Assembly: GCA_964017065.1 (NCBI GenBank) | Contig: OZ024789.1 | Location: forward strand, 1,024,764-1,088,763 | Origin: Haliclona indistincta | Taxonomy: Eukaryota > Porifera > Demospongiae > Haplosclerida > Chalinidae | Length of the DNA: 64,000 nt | Direction: 5' to 3' | In this document: piece after piece, positions 33,425 through 44,494 of the stretch | Position numbering within the stretch: the first letter of the stretch is position 1 | How the letters are laid out: every line of letters starts with the position of its first letter | The notes under the pieces: generated by a model | What the model was told of the DNA's origin: nothing | Seen by the model: only the letters and a program-made list of their open reading frames with translations | Databases searched by the model: none | Made by a program: the position numbers and the translations under genes

Positions 33425-34361
33425 TGTCACTTGTTCTCACTATAGAAGAAGTTGCTCAATCCTCTTTTAGTGAATACTCACAGGTAGTTGAAGCACGAGG
33501 CTTGTGTCACCAAATCAAGTCATTTTCCTTCATAGTATCTTTGATCACCTTTGATCGAATACTGATGTGCACCAAACAGCTATCTGACCAACTACAGAGT
33601 AGTTCTATTGACCTCTCTAAAGCAAATGAGCTTGTAGTATCAACAAAGTCTTTGTTGTCTCACTATCGTTCTGACGAATATTGGGAAAAGGTATATATAG
33701 TTATGCACTTCAAGTGGCAGAATTGCACAATATTGTTGTTGAAGTATCCACTAGGAAAAGGAAAAGACCAGCTCGCTTAACTGAGAATGCAGTAGTGGAT
33801 GACAGTATTGGTATCAAAGAAACTCCATCAACCAAAGAAGAGTTTAAAACAGTTATTTTACCCTGTGTTAGATCAGTTTCTTCATGAGTTAAACAACATA
33901 TGTCACGAATAGTGCCATCTTGAATGGTATAATTATTTGCTTGCACTCCTTCAAATTCGAATTTTTTATGTCTTGATGACCTGGAGGCATTCGCGGAGAA
34001 GTATGATATTGCAGCAACGAGTCTACTAGTAGAAGTTGACTTAATAAAGCAGAGGCTCACCACAGACGACTCTTTGGCGATGTTTTCCAAGTATCTTCAC
34101 TCTTGCCAGCCAGCGTACAGCACACTATACCACCTGACACAAATTGCTCTGACAATAGCTGTCACAAGTGTGGAAGCTGAGCGGTCCTTCTCTGCTCTCA
34201 AGCGCATAAAGACTCGCCTCAGGAGTACAATGGCACAAAGCCGTTTATCAAGTCTGGCGGTCTTGTTCATTGAGCGCAAAATTGCACAGAAAATAGACCA
34301 CGACGATGTAATTGACGAATTTGCCTATTCTGACAAGAACCGAAGAATTGTTTTGTACTAA
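33425..34361 (+). pseudogene. hAT transposase, C-terminal part with dimerisation domain
   Basis: Coding resumes with VVEARGLCHQIKSFSF, then FDRILMCTKQLSDQLQSS and HYRSDEYWEKVY. After frame changes it ends with TSVEAERSFSALKRIKTRLR and SSLAVLFIERKIAQKI, the hAT C-terminal dimerisation motif with its conserved Glu. The true stop is at 34,361. Broken between about 33,690 and 33,985 by intron-like and frameshifted sequence. Confidence 0.85.
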
Positions 34362-35649
34362 CATAATAACCATTGGACACGCCTCTTATACTAATTAATA
34401 ATTGTTAATAATTGGGTTACACCTTTTTAATTAATTTTCCCTCCCTAAAGTAATAGGCTAGATCCGCCACTGAGCATGCAAGCAGCAGAACCATGGATTG
34501 TACTGTAGCAGCATAGAGTACATGTAGCTAAAATGCATTATTGTACAAGCTGTTGTAATAAAGATACAAGCTGTTTACTGAAGACCTGCATAGACTGCAT
34601 CAACGCTTGCTCGCTCAGGTTCACACGACGAGCGAGATGAGTCTGAAGACGCTTTCACTCGCTAGTTTCATTACTGCTTATGGAGTCGTGTGAGCAGCAT
34701 TGTCACAAACAAGCGCGATGTAACCAGCTGTGGACAGTATTGTCGCTGAAGGAAGCCCGAACGCTCGCAACGGCAGTCCAGGCGAGCAAATCACACCATA
34801 ACTTGAAAACAAAGCCTTTAATCGCAATTCTGCCAAATTTGTTTTCATAAACTACTGAGATCTACCCATTGCCAGAAATTCTGGGACACGGAGTTTAATG
34901 TTTCAGTATACTGTTCCGTATACTAACCTTAGTTAATGTATTACGGGAATTGAGAGCGACCTGAAAACGCATCGTCCAAGGCTAACTAACGTCTGGAAAG
35001 CTTAGTTCGACCTGGAAACATGCTCTAGAGACTCGTGGCTAGCCTGTTGTATGCATAGCTAAGCGCTTGCACACGCGGTCTTTTTTCCCCCGACGATCGT
35101 CAGCGCTCTCATTCTTGTAATACATTAGTACGTGAATTTCGAGCATTTTCAAAATTTCTTACAAGTTCTACCAGTTTGTAACAAAATGTGCGCCTTAGCT
35201 CGATCCGGATTGTTGCTCACAACTATTAACAGACTTGCTTGATGCTTGTTTTAGCTCTGGTAGACGTGCGCATATTTTTCCCCCAGAGGCAAAAATTGGT
35301 GACTTTTGTGCTGATAATTAGAAATTTCAAAATTCGGTATTCACTGATACTAGCTTTATCGTAGCTATTCTTCCTCAGCGGTTCACCACAGTCTTTCTAG
35401 TCAACTTATTGTGCTTTCTAGATGTGTAGATTACTGTTAAAATGTTCTGGTGTGCAAAATATGAAAAAAGTGCTCATGTCCAAAAAATGTATTACATTTC
35501 TGGCAATGGGTGTTGCTAATTTCAGTGCTTAGTAGCAAGCGGTTGCTGGGATACGCATTGCAAACACACACACACAACTCACACAAACGAACAGACTACT
35601 GTATGCCTACGTGGCTCTGCCCACCTCGGCATAATAACTAGTCTACAAT

Positions 35650-36360
35650 AACTAGTCTATACAGCAGATAGCACATTGTTATAGAAATACCTTGTGGCAG
35701 GAGCGCATAATGAGATATAGCGCGGTAAGGGGTAGGTATAAAACGTGGAACATGGAATGGAATAGCGGAATGGAACGTCAAACGGTAAAAAACCTGAAGG
35801 ACACTTGATTTCACTTGTTCAGCTTGAATCATAGCCTAGACCTCACTTCTCTATCTATAAGTATAGAGTTGCCCAACGTAGTTTGATCTGTGTTCTGCAG
35901 TGTAGCCCTCAAAGACTAGCTGTATCTCACGTGCCACTTGGTCAGGCTCATCGTGAGCAGACTACTGAATCAAGTTCACAGAATCACTAGCTCTCTTTGT
36001 GATGGAGAGAGTGACGAGATTTTCGATTTATTATTTGAAGAAGCTGCTCGTTGCTACTAGCACTTCGTAACGCTCTATGGTAATGCGTCTAGCCATCGTT
36101 TTTGCAACCAACAAAGTGCAGTCTTTGCTCTGACTGGATATGCAATGCTTGTTCAGCCAAATCAACATGTGCGATGCTACGAGTGTGTTTTTCAGGCAAC
36201 CATTTCTGCTCTCTCGTAAGTGGGCGTGGTGTATCCCGTAACCTTAAAAACCCAGCAGATACATGTACATTACTTCAAGTAAAGACTGGTGAATGACTCC
36301 CGACCACAGGTCGTAATACACATTTTTAGACAGAAAATCTACTGCATTACATCGAGTATC
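35650..36360. other. Interval without recognised gene
   Basis: Tandem ACTAGTC units at the left edge, then unremarkable AT-rich sequence with a zinc-finger-like short frame (CSLCSDWICNAC) at about 36,108-36,145 that lacks context. Possibly the 5' remains of the BEL/Pao relic. Confidence 0.35.
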
Positions 36361-36369
36361 AACGGTATG

Positions 36370-37110
36370 CGAAGACATCCTTAGGAATCAACTCAAATGA
36401 TAATTTAGGTATGCATAAGGTATTAGGGGTACAGTGGGATGCTGTGTTTAACACCTAACACTTTTATATCAGTGATGTGGCACCGGCAATGGTTGGTTTA
36501 GAACTATGTAAAAGAAGCGTAGTCAGTATTGCAGCAAAATTCTTTGATCCCCATGGTGTAGTTTCTCCTGTGACTATCATGTTCAAGATTTTCTGCCAAC
36601 AATTATGTGAAGCCAAGGTAGAATGGGACGAACCCCTGACTGGAGATAATTCGATGGGAATCCCACGAGATTACTAGTGTTACAGAGCACGGAAGCCACC
36701 CAGGTGTATGTATCATGGTCTCGACACCACTCAACCCGTTCAGTTTAATCTCGTGGGATTCTCATCGAAAGCAAAATTTTGGTTCAGTCGTTTACGCCAA
36801 AATCCAAGACGAATCTCGTGTTGCCGTTGAGTTGCTCCCATTGGTAGAAGCAAAATTCCACGTTTAGAATTACTGTCAGCTCTCTTATTAGCAAAACCAA
36901 TTACCAATGTTCACTCTGCCCTCTCTCAACGAGTGTTGCTTGGCGATCCAGTGTGCTACAGTGATTCGATGGTGTTTTTTTATTGAATTTATGGCTGTGA
37001 GCAAGAATGGAAACAGTTTGTCGAGAATGCAAGCAACAGTATTCCCATTTTGATTCCTTCACACCATTGGAGACACTGCACTGGTATTGAATACTCAGCT
37101 GACTAACCAT
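36370..37110 (+). pseudogene. BEL/Pao retrotransposon pol relic
   Basis: The + strand reads LGVQWDAVFN, then APAMVGLELCKRSVVSIAAK, FFDPHGVVSPVTIMFKIFCQ and CEAKVEWDEPLTGD, the RT/connection signature of BEL/Pao elements. Farther on, AVELLPLV, RLELLSALLLAK, VCYSDSMV and the IENPADLPSRG-like tail are recognisable across several frames, marking the RNase H. Many stops and shifts; no LTRs, Gag or integrase are seen. Confidence 0.8.
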
Positions 37111-37800
37111 CCAGTTTCACGTCGCTTACAGACATACCCTTGTGGCAGCATGGACCAGATTTTGCTGATGTCAAAGCAAATGTCTATGGCCCAATGTCTA
37201 AGGGACTCAATTCAGCTAGCAACCGCAGCCTGTGTCAAGGAACAGCAGAGCATTGTGTACCTAAAAACTGTCCTCATTAGCTGGCATGAAGGTGAGTGCG
37301 CCGCAAAATTTGTATTACAACTATTGGGCATAGCCGGTTGACGATCGATATCCATGAACTCATTGGAGCACTTCGCAAGCTTGATGTCACAATAAACTTA
37401 ATGCTGATAATTATTATAAAAAAATTTTGGACTTCAGGCATACCGGCATCACATTGTGCTTAAAAAGATAAATTTATTTGAGCTCAATAATAAAATTAAT
37501 AACAAACTTAGCTGAAAATTAATTATTTGACAAGTAGATGCCGGATTTGTCGAAACTTACTAATCAGTTCACACAGGCACAAGATGAAAGCTCACTTTTT
37601 AATAGTGAGCTAGCACAGTGTCTGACCAAGCCAGGCCAGCGTGCCACAAAGTGGCTGTGTGAACCAGGCAAGCCCACAAACATTTCTTTCAAGTACCAGT
37701 GATTGGTTTATTAGTGATATCTGCTTAAAAGAATACTTCCAAAAAAATGGCAAACAACACATCAAGCTGATTTTCATTCGACACCCAGTTTGACACCATT
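37110..37800. other. Interval without recognised gene
   Basis: An 84-residue + frame at 37,087-37,341 follows the BEL relic but matches no domain I know. The rest is AT-rich without repeats or terminal structures that I could identify. Confidence 0.35.
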
Positions 37801-37805
37801 TTAGG

Positions 37806-38242
37806 CAGTGTTTACACGACAACATCAGGCGAAAACGAAGACTTTAGTATCTGTTTTGGTCGTGTGTTTACACCAAAACGACGAAGAAGCATAGGTAATA
37901 CGGAGACTTATGAAAACGGAGACCAAAGTGGAGACCTCGAAAACGGAGACTTGAAAACGCTCGTATAAACAGCAAGAACGATTTTAAACTGTTTGTATGA
38001 GCATAACCCAGCCGTTATACTTGCAAAGAATGCTGGGAAGAGTCCTCAAACAACATCTATCTACAAAGAGTTTCTTCTTTCGCCTTGTTTCGTGCGTACA
38101 AGCAAACAGCAGCATGCTCGCCTTAAAATGCCACACCCACATTCCATGCAAAATGGTGTCATGTAAACAGCAAAAACGTTGCAGCTGAATACGCATACAT
38201 TTTCCCGTTTTTAAACTGATCGTTTTAGTGTAAACATCACAT
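37806..38242. mobile_element. MITE with TGTTTACAC ends
   Basis: Left AGTGTTTACACGAC and right TTTTAGTGTAAACATCA form short inverted ends, and the interior is rich in GAAAACGGAGAC-type motifs. This TGTTTACAC ... AAACG style is common in animal MITEs. Duplications at the borders are not clear. Confidence 0.55.
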
Positions 38243-38319
38243 TAACTATAATTTTTATTAACAGGAAGTATCCACCTGCATGTACAGCGACCCTGTGTGA
38301 AAGCTAAATAGCAGGGCAG

Positions 38320-38918
38320 TTAAGGGTACTCGGTCATTATTAATATTCATGAGGCGGCGTGGTTGCTATGGGCCAGATTTCCAGATTTAAAGCAGCTACG
38401 AACGCATCGCTAGCTGCATAACAACACGACTGAAAGTACTGCTTGTATACCAAGTTTTAGCGAGACAGCTTACCGGGAAGGACCACCTGAGGCGCGCTAA
38501 AAACCACGCATACTTGTTTAAAAAACTTTTTAGCAGAGCATGCCAGGATGCTGAAACCACGTTTCTGTGGCTATCTCGACACGAGGAATCCAGTAACGGA
38601 GAGCTTTTGGCAGTACAGCAGCGACAAACAGTACTTACGTAACTTATCTTGGGTGTTGAGTACGCAATTCGAAAAAAAAACTCTCCGTTGCAGTGTTGGC
38701 CACGTGTAGGTGACGATCTTGGCGCTGTATAAATGTACTCCAACGCTTCATGCTCGAGTTTTATACTGTTTTGTGCTTTCCCAGCACGTACACGAAGTAC
38801 ATCATACTACAAAGCGCGAAATGATATTCACAACCATGTGACGATATTCACAACCGCATAATGATATTCACAAATACTGACCGCCTGATGAATATTAATA
38901 ATGACAGAGCACCCTTAA
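38320..38918. mobile_element. TTAA-flanked MITE (GGGTRCTC ends)
   Basis: Left TTAAGGGTACTCGGTCATTA and right complement TTAAGGGTGCTCTGTCATTA, with further pairing through TATTAATATTCAT. Both borders are TTAA. The GATATTCACAA motif repeats near the right end. Non-coding. Confidence 0.8.
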
Positions 38919-39824
38919 ATACCCCCTCGAGTGCTCGCTTCACATGCCTGTATGAACACAGTATTATAAGTTTAAGTTCTACAATTATCATACCTGGACC
39001 AACTGTTACAATGTCTTTTTGATGTTTTCTATACAAAAAGGAAGCAGTCAAATTAAAAACTTATGCACAATTGTACACAAGATATCATATAGCCGGTAAT
39101 TTCTATTAGTCAAAAAGGTTGTAAAATTTTTTAACAGTAAGGATACAGACTTCAACAGGACTTCAAATACAAAAGATCAAAGGTTCCATGCTATAGCACT
39201 TTATGATGTGTATAACCGGTTTATAAACCCATAAAACATACTTCAGACACAACCTTCAAATTTAATAGGAGGTACGAATTTGCGTTTACAAATTCGTACC
39301 TCCTAGGTGCCATTCTATAGAGCATGCGTAGACAAAAACAACCAGCATAGCTACGCGGCTGTCCAGCACACAGAACACCGCTACATACCTCAAAAGAGTT
39401 GGAATGTTTCCCATAAGCGTCATATAAATTCCCGTATTATTTTAGCGCTTACGTAACTACCTTGCACTCCAGAGTTGGCCCTGTCTACTGGACAGTCCAT
39501 TTACAATCCATTAATGCTAATTAAATTCATTAGGCTCTTAGTGGGAATGAGTTATTATCATGATCAACATGGTCTCGCACAGGCTCACCCCAATTAAACA
39601 ACTACGATTCATATTCTCCCGATAATTGACAAGTCACGTGTTTACATGAAAAAGATTATACATGTATAATGTACATTTTAAATAAAGCTCACATATCAGC
39701 TGGCTTTTCTATACATTCTTTCTCTTGCACCTGTCAGGAATGCAACGAACAAATTAGTACCTTTAGGTACCTCATGATCTGGTACAATAAAACACTATGA
39801 TTAACACTATAAACACCATCACTA
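38919..39824. other. Interval with one perfect short palindrome
   Basis: No gene seen. It holds the hairpin at 39,266-39,305 and several scattered ATAGCCGG / ATAACCGG motifs resembling the end of the next MITE. Confidence 0.4.
39266..39305. repeat. Perfect 16-bp stem hairpin
   Basis: Arms TAGGAGGTACGAATTT and its exact complement enclose an 8-base loop. It may be a stand-alone palindrome or the centre of a decayed foldback; no flanking duplication is evident. Confidence 0.85.
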
Positions 39825-40470
39825 CCGTATAGCCGGTTATTTTTGATGGGATGTTATTTTCAATTACAGACTGCAGTTCGAAATTAAATCCATGAAAATT
39901 TGAACCATACCAAAAATTTTGAAGACCGAAAATGTTCTCGTGCAAGCACATGCGAACAGATTGAGGCTTCTTACCAGAATCTGACGGTAGCAGCGGGTAG
40001 CAATAGCAGTAAAAACGCCAAGCGCCTCTGTTTGACAGAGAAATGTCTGTTGACTATGCATATTGCTGCACGCAGCTAGAGACTACTCGCACGATAAGCG
40101 CGGTACAGCAACTTAGACACCGCGGACACCGCGGTAAAGCAACTTCTCTAGCACAGTACAGCAACTTAGACACCGCAGATAAGCGCGGTACAGCAACTTA
40201 GACACCGCGGACACTGCGGTACAGCAACTTCTCTTCTACCATCTATGCTTCTACTCGGTGGTTCCATTTAACAATCATAAAACGTGGCTGGCGTGGTTTA
40301 ACGACTACACAGCTCTCCAACATTTCGACGCCATTGAGTTCAGATGAAGGGCAATAAATTTTAGCCAGGATTTTATTTTCGAATGACGAGTGCATGCGTA
40401 TCGAAAATTAAATCCAATCTAAAATATTACTAAAGAACTATTTGACCGTCGAAAATAACCGGCTATACGG
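39825..40470. mobile_element. MITE with CCGTATAGCCGGTTATTTT ends
   Basis: The 19-base end CCGTATAGCCGGTTATTTT is repeated inverted at the right. Left border TA; right border GA, so a TA duplication is only half supported. The interior has a tandem GCGGTACAGCAACTTAGACA-type repeat at about 40,095-40,225. Confidence 0.75.
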
Positions 40471-41440
40471 GATGTCATGGCTTTGATAAAATTGTAAATA
40501 CTAATTCACTATAATTTTGGTTTCCAAACTTGCTAAAAGTGCCTAAACATATCATTGTATTGTATCAACAAAAGTACAATAATATTTACTCTTACAATGG
40601 CTCCATGCAGGCCGGTTTTCACTATAGGATTAAGCCAAATGGATCAAATGTATATTTTTGACCAACAATATTAACTGGTGCCCGCAGACAAATTATTTGT
40701 TTACACACATGTCAAAGCACCTACTTACCCTAATAGCCAAATGAAGCACAGGTCATTTGAACCTTAAACAAATGCATTTATCACTAGCACGGATTCTGGA
40801 TGGCTCATCTTTGCATACAGCTAGTGTGTAAGCTTATACTACAGTTCAATGTAATTCTAGAATCTGATTGGTCAGTTGGAGGATAATAAATCACGTATTC
40901 TTCCGCAGGAACTTGTATTTTTCCGCTGGAACTCATGATCATGTTTTCCTCTGTCATGAGTTTCTTTTGTACAGGTACTAGCTTTGGTAGTTACTGGGCC
41001 AGTATGTGTTGTGTTCGCTTCTGGCATGGGCAGCACAGCATCTATAGACCCGGGTACTTGGCTACGATCGATGCAACGATAAGTTGACTTTTTGTGCATG
41101 GAAAACGTAAGAAAGCAAGTAACTTACCACGTTTTGCTATGTTGACAGGTTAAAGATTGCCCAATAAACGCACACAGCACGTACAAAAGACCGCTGGACT
41201 CTAGTAACTCAGTATCATTCTAAACGTTCGTTGGAGTCCAAGTTCAGCCATTGCCATGTGTAACGCAAAGCGGCGTTTGTGGGTGTGGCAGCCGGGTCAC
41301 AGCACGTGTTTTCTAGCAAGAAGAAACGCTCATGCTACAGGAACTCAGCAGCTTTGGGACGGTCATCAACCATTGTTTTTCAAAAAATATCTGCGTCGGT
41401 TTATTGTTGCCATGTAGCTGTAGTATAAATACCTTAGACG
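40471..41440. other. Interval without recognised gene
   Basis: A 75-residue minus frame at 40,872-41,099 (MHKKSTYRCIDRS...) shows no domain. Nothing else of note. Confidence 0.35.
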
Positions 41441-41575
41441 ACGAATCATCGGCAACTACGGGAATTAGAGCGCCTTGGCAACCGAAATAGACGCCCTCGC
41501 GCTACGCGCTCGGAACGTCTATACATCGGTTCCCGCGGCACTCTAAACCCCGTAGTTGCCTCGATCCGTCATCCA
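41441..41575. repeat. Foldback repeat, CpG-rich centre
   Basis: Arms GGCAACTACGGGAATTAGAG and a near complement; centre GCCCTCGCGCTACGCGCTCGG. Design matches the foldbacks at 8.98, 52.39 and 56.76 kb. Confidence 0.8.
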
Positions 41576-41979
41576 ACCTATATTAATGCCTATGCCTGAA
41601 CCACAAATACACAAAACAGCAGTCCAAAGTGCTTAAACTGAAATTTCCTCAATCCTGGTATACCGGTTAAGGGCTCGAACATGGTTGCCTTAATGTTTTT
41701 TCATAATTCTCATAATAAAATTATTATGCCTGCAGTTGTGCCTGATGAAACCTGATAGATGTGTTGTGCTACATAATTATAATTAAGGGAGATTGAAGCA
41801 AAACTATGACTGGTTTTCTTGCCAGGCTACTGTAACAAGATTTCTTTCAAAGGTACTCTATATGCAGTGCAGTTTAGACTAAAGCTATAAAAGGTCACAT
41901 GTCGCTTTCTCAGACTCATAATGCATAATAAAGGGTCACAAATACAGGATATTTTAGCATGTGCATATGTCACACTCAC

Positions 41980-44039
41980 AATCCACCAGTTCTTCTTGTC
42001 GTGGTCTGAACGAATGGATCCATTTATACAACCTTCCATTTTACAGTGTACATACTGGTGATTGTCTTCAAATTTCCATCGTGCAAAATGAAGAGGCAGA
42101 CTTGACTCTAGTCCACGCGGACAGTACAACCCAAATTTCCAGCTGATTTTTTGGGTACTAAAAAGAAAGTCAACTTTTTCTAACAAAGCCCAAACTTTGG
42201 AACGGAATTTTACAGTCAAGCAACGGTTAATACCTGATCCGGGAATAATATGAAACTCTAAATGGCTATACAGACTACGAATCTCGACAAGTAGCAATCC
42301 TCCTTCCTTGCCTCCACTAAATTGAAAGCGAATTCGATTCCGAGATCGCTTGGTGCAATCATCATCTAGCATTAAATCGTGGTGTTGAGATAAACTAACA
42401 ACTAAAGCTTGAAAAAAGCCGAGAGGAACAAAACCAGTAGATGGTATGAGAAGAAGAGGTGAATAGAGAAGATCAGAAAGGAATTTTGAGTCGCTGGACT
42501 CCTTCTTTACGTTGGGGTCAGATTTTAGGAGGGATGGCATAAAGTAGACAGTTTCGTCATCTGTATTTCTAACATCTTTGTATAGAATATAACGAGACTC
42601 TAGTAACTGTACAATTTCATGCGTTGGTATTTCCTCTTTGCAAGGTTCACTTTTGCTTGAAGAGCATATCTTATTTATCAAATGCTCTGGGATTTCTCCT
42701 GTTTTTCGAATGCGCTCTGATGTTTCTGTATACCCTTTCTCAGCTCCAAACGCAGACTTAATCATTTCTGCTGGCAGTTTCATAATGAGGTTGACATTGA
42801 CAATGATACGATCACCAAGCAAATTAGGGTAGTGAAGGATAGTGCCAAAATTGTTATGTAGGTACTGAAGGACCTGAGAAACATCGTCTTCAGAGATATC
42901 ACAACTCTTAGCTATCTTCACACAATCATCATAAGAGCAAAATCCAGGAGATTCTTCATATTCTACGCGGAGAATGAGATGTAGCAGTAAATAAGATGTG
43001 GGAATTGGTTCTTGTTGGAATCGATCATTAACAGTTTCCGTAATTAGTTTACGAAGCCCTTCTATGTCACTAGAATCTTGACTCACATTATCGATAGGAT
43101 GTATGTACTTTTTCTTTTTCGGCCTATCATTCTTAACTGCTGGACACAAAATATCCTTCTCCATAAACCAGGCATCTTGAAATGACCTTTGGATTGAGTC
43201 TTCTATAGCAAGCAGTTTATCTTCTTGGGTCGGGTCGGAGTGAGTCCCAATGAGAATGGCTGCCGGCATGTGGTCTCGACTAGTCTGGAGTGAGGAGATG
43301 GTGCACAGAGCACGCTCGATGATCTCCCTGGGAGTGCACTCTGATTCATACTTGATTGGTTCAGACCGATCTTTAGGTCTATAAACTTCTGGGCATGGTT
43401 TGTCTAGATCGTGTGTGACGTTTAAAAAAATTAGGTTCAGTGCAGGGCCATGTAATAGGAGAGGAAGAATATCGTGAAACTCTTGCTGTCCCCCAATATC
43501 GACAATGTGGAGAAGAGTAAGAAAAACAGAATCTTTAAGAAAATGTTTGATTGCGCTCCAATCACCAGCTTTGACACGTTCAGTAAGTGCACCAATTGCT
43601 CTATCTTTTAGATCTTGCCCAGGTTGTTGGAGAGGAATAGATGTGTCAGTGGCTAAAGACTCAGACTGCCTTGTTTGTAGGATAACTGAGCTGCTACTGG
43701 TGCTTGTGCTGGTGCTATTGCTATTTCTGGGGGATGACAATGGTTTGTTGACAAGATAGCTGAATAAGTCACGAAATTGCTCTTCTATTCTTTGGTCTCT
43801 CCATCCAGTCTCACTAGCTATCACTGATGACACCAGTACTGACACAGGAGAATCGATACCGGTACTAGAAGAAAATTTAATTTCCTCTGGTGATAGACAA
43901 ACAATTTCATGAGTAAGACGACGTCGGGTCGAAGTTTTACCAACACACGAAGGTCCAATCAAAAAAAGCTTAAGTGAGCGGACTTCTACTTGATCGTGAC
44001 TATTGATGTATTTCTCTACTATCTGCTTCCCAATATTCC
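41980..44039 (-). CDS. Roc-COR (ROCO) GTPase, large central exon
   Basis: The exon begins at 44,039 after a TTTTGTATAG acceptor and most likely ends at 41,980 with donor GTGAGT; without splicing the frame would run on to a stop at 41,827. It codes for about 687 residues. Counting from the Met at 43,962: P-loop GPSCVGKTS at 3-11, DIGGQ switch at 155-159, and GTHSD (a THxD-type base-recognition motif) at 239-243. A Ser/Thr-rich insert lies at about 76-105. A COR-like domain follows (YLLLHLILRVEYEES, YLHNNFGTILHYPN). These proteins are GTP-controlled dimers of the LRRK family, used in signalling. No kinase, LRR or death domain is seen here, so further exons are expected upstream of 44,039 and perhaps below 41,980. 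No lesions: probably a live host gene. Confidence 0.85.
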
Positions 44040-44221
44040 CTATACAAAAACAAAATTAGAAACGATAATACAATAGGAATGCACAGTAGTATGATCTAGA
44101 CACGTCACACACGGCAGTGCATAACACACAGTAAGTCCCTATGTACAATGCTTCCAGCTTAGGAAGACCAATCGTGGTTTTGAAATTGTTTTTATCACAA
44201 AAATTGTAACTAAAGCTTCTA

Positions 44222-44285
44222 CAGTACCACTCTCGTGCAAGTTCATACACACGTGGGGTTCACCTGCGAGTGGCTCGTGAGTAAC
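44222..44285 (+). repeat. Solitary Tc1-like terminal repeat
   Basis: CAGTACCACTCTCGTGCAAG and the following ~45 bases match, as the complement, the right end of the Tc1 relic at 50,165-50,230. The partner end of this copy is not seen. It lies just upstream of the ROCO exon. Confidence 0.7.
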
Positions 44286-44494
44286 ACGAAAATGACGACC
44301 GCGCGCGAGACAGTAATGCAAAGCCCGCACATCAATGGGCAGTCCCGAGTGCGCGTGCAAGACCTCACGCATCGCGCTCGCGTGTGCGATTACATACACG
44401 ATAACATGAAGCTCTCGATCTACCGCGCATATTTAAACCAGGTAGCGCTTTATAATCGCTGACAGTTGCTCGTCACGCAGGAGAAGTCATGGCA

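Larger units (their letters stand above)
29714..34474 (+). mobile_element. hAT (Tip100/ZMYM-like) transposon, degraded
   Basis: Terminal repeats CAGTGGCGGATCTAG and its complement are flanked by a perfect 8-bp duplication AGCATGCA (29,706-29,713 and 34,475-34,482). It encodes a hAT transposase on + in pieces, interrupted by an 1,841-bp element and by part of another hAT-related end, plus frameshifts. Length 4,761 bp. The ends are typical of the hAT lineage with TTF-type finger and DUF4371 transposases. Confidence 0.92.
29240..35634. repeat. Composite dispersed repeat, copy B, split by a hAT element
   Basis: Starts with the hairpin GCACCAAAGGTGC and ends CTCGGCATAA, exactly like copy C at 46,693-48,062. 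Between common ends lies a variable, imperfect repeat zone (ATGGAAGCATGCAAGCAGCA type) and a conserved right part with CAGACTACTGTATGCC. The flanks on both sides contain the 14-base TAACTAGTCTACAA, but this unit is itself tandem there, so a target duplication is only suggestive. The hAT element 29,714-34,474 is inserted in the variable zone. Confidence 0.75.

Noticed and set aside
29240..35634. Firm 14-bp target duplication (LINE/SINE style) for the composite repeat
   Set aside because: The flanking TAACTAGTCTACAA is already a tandem unit at the site, so identical flanks do not prove duplication.
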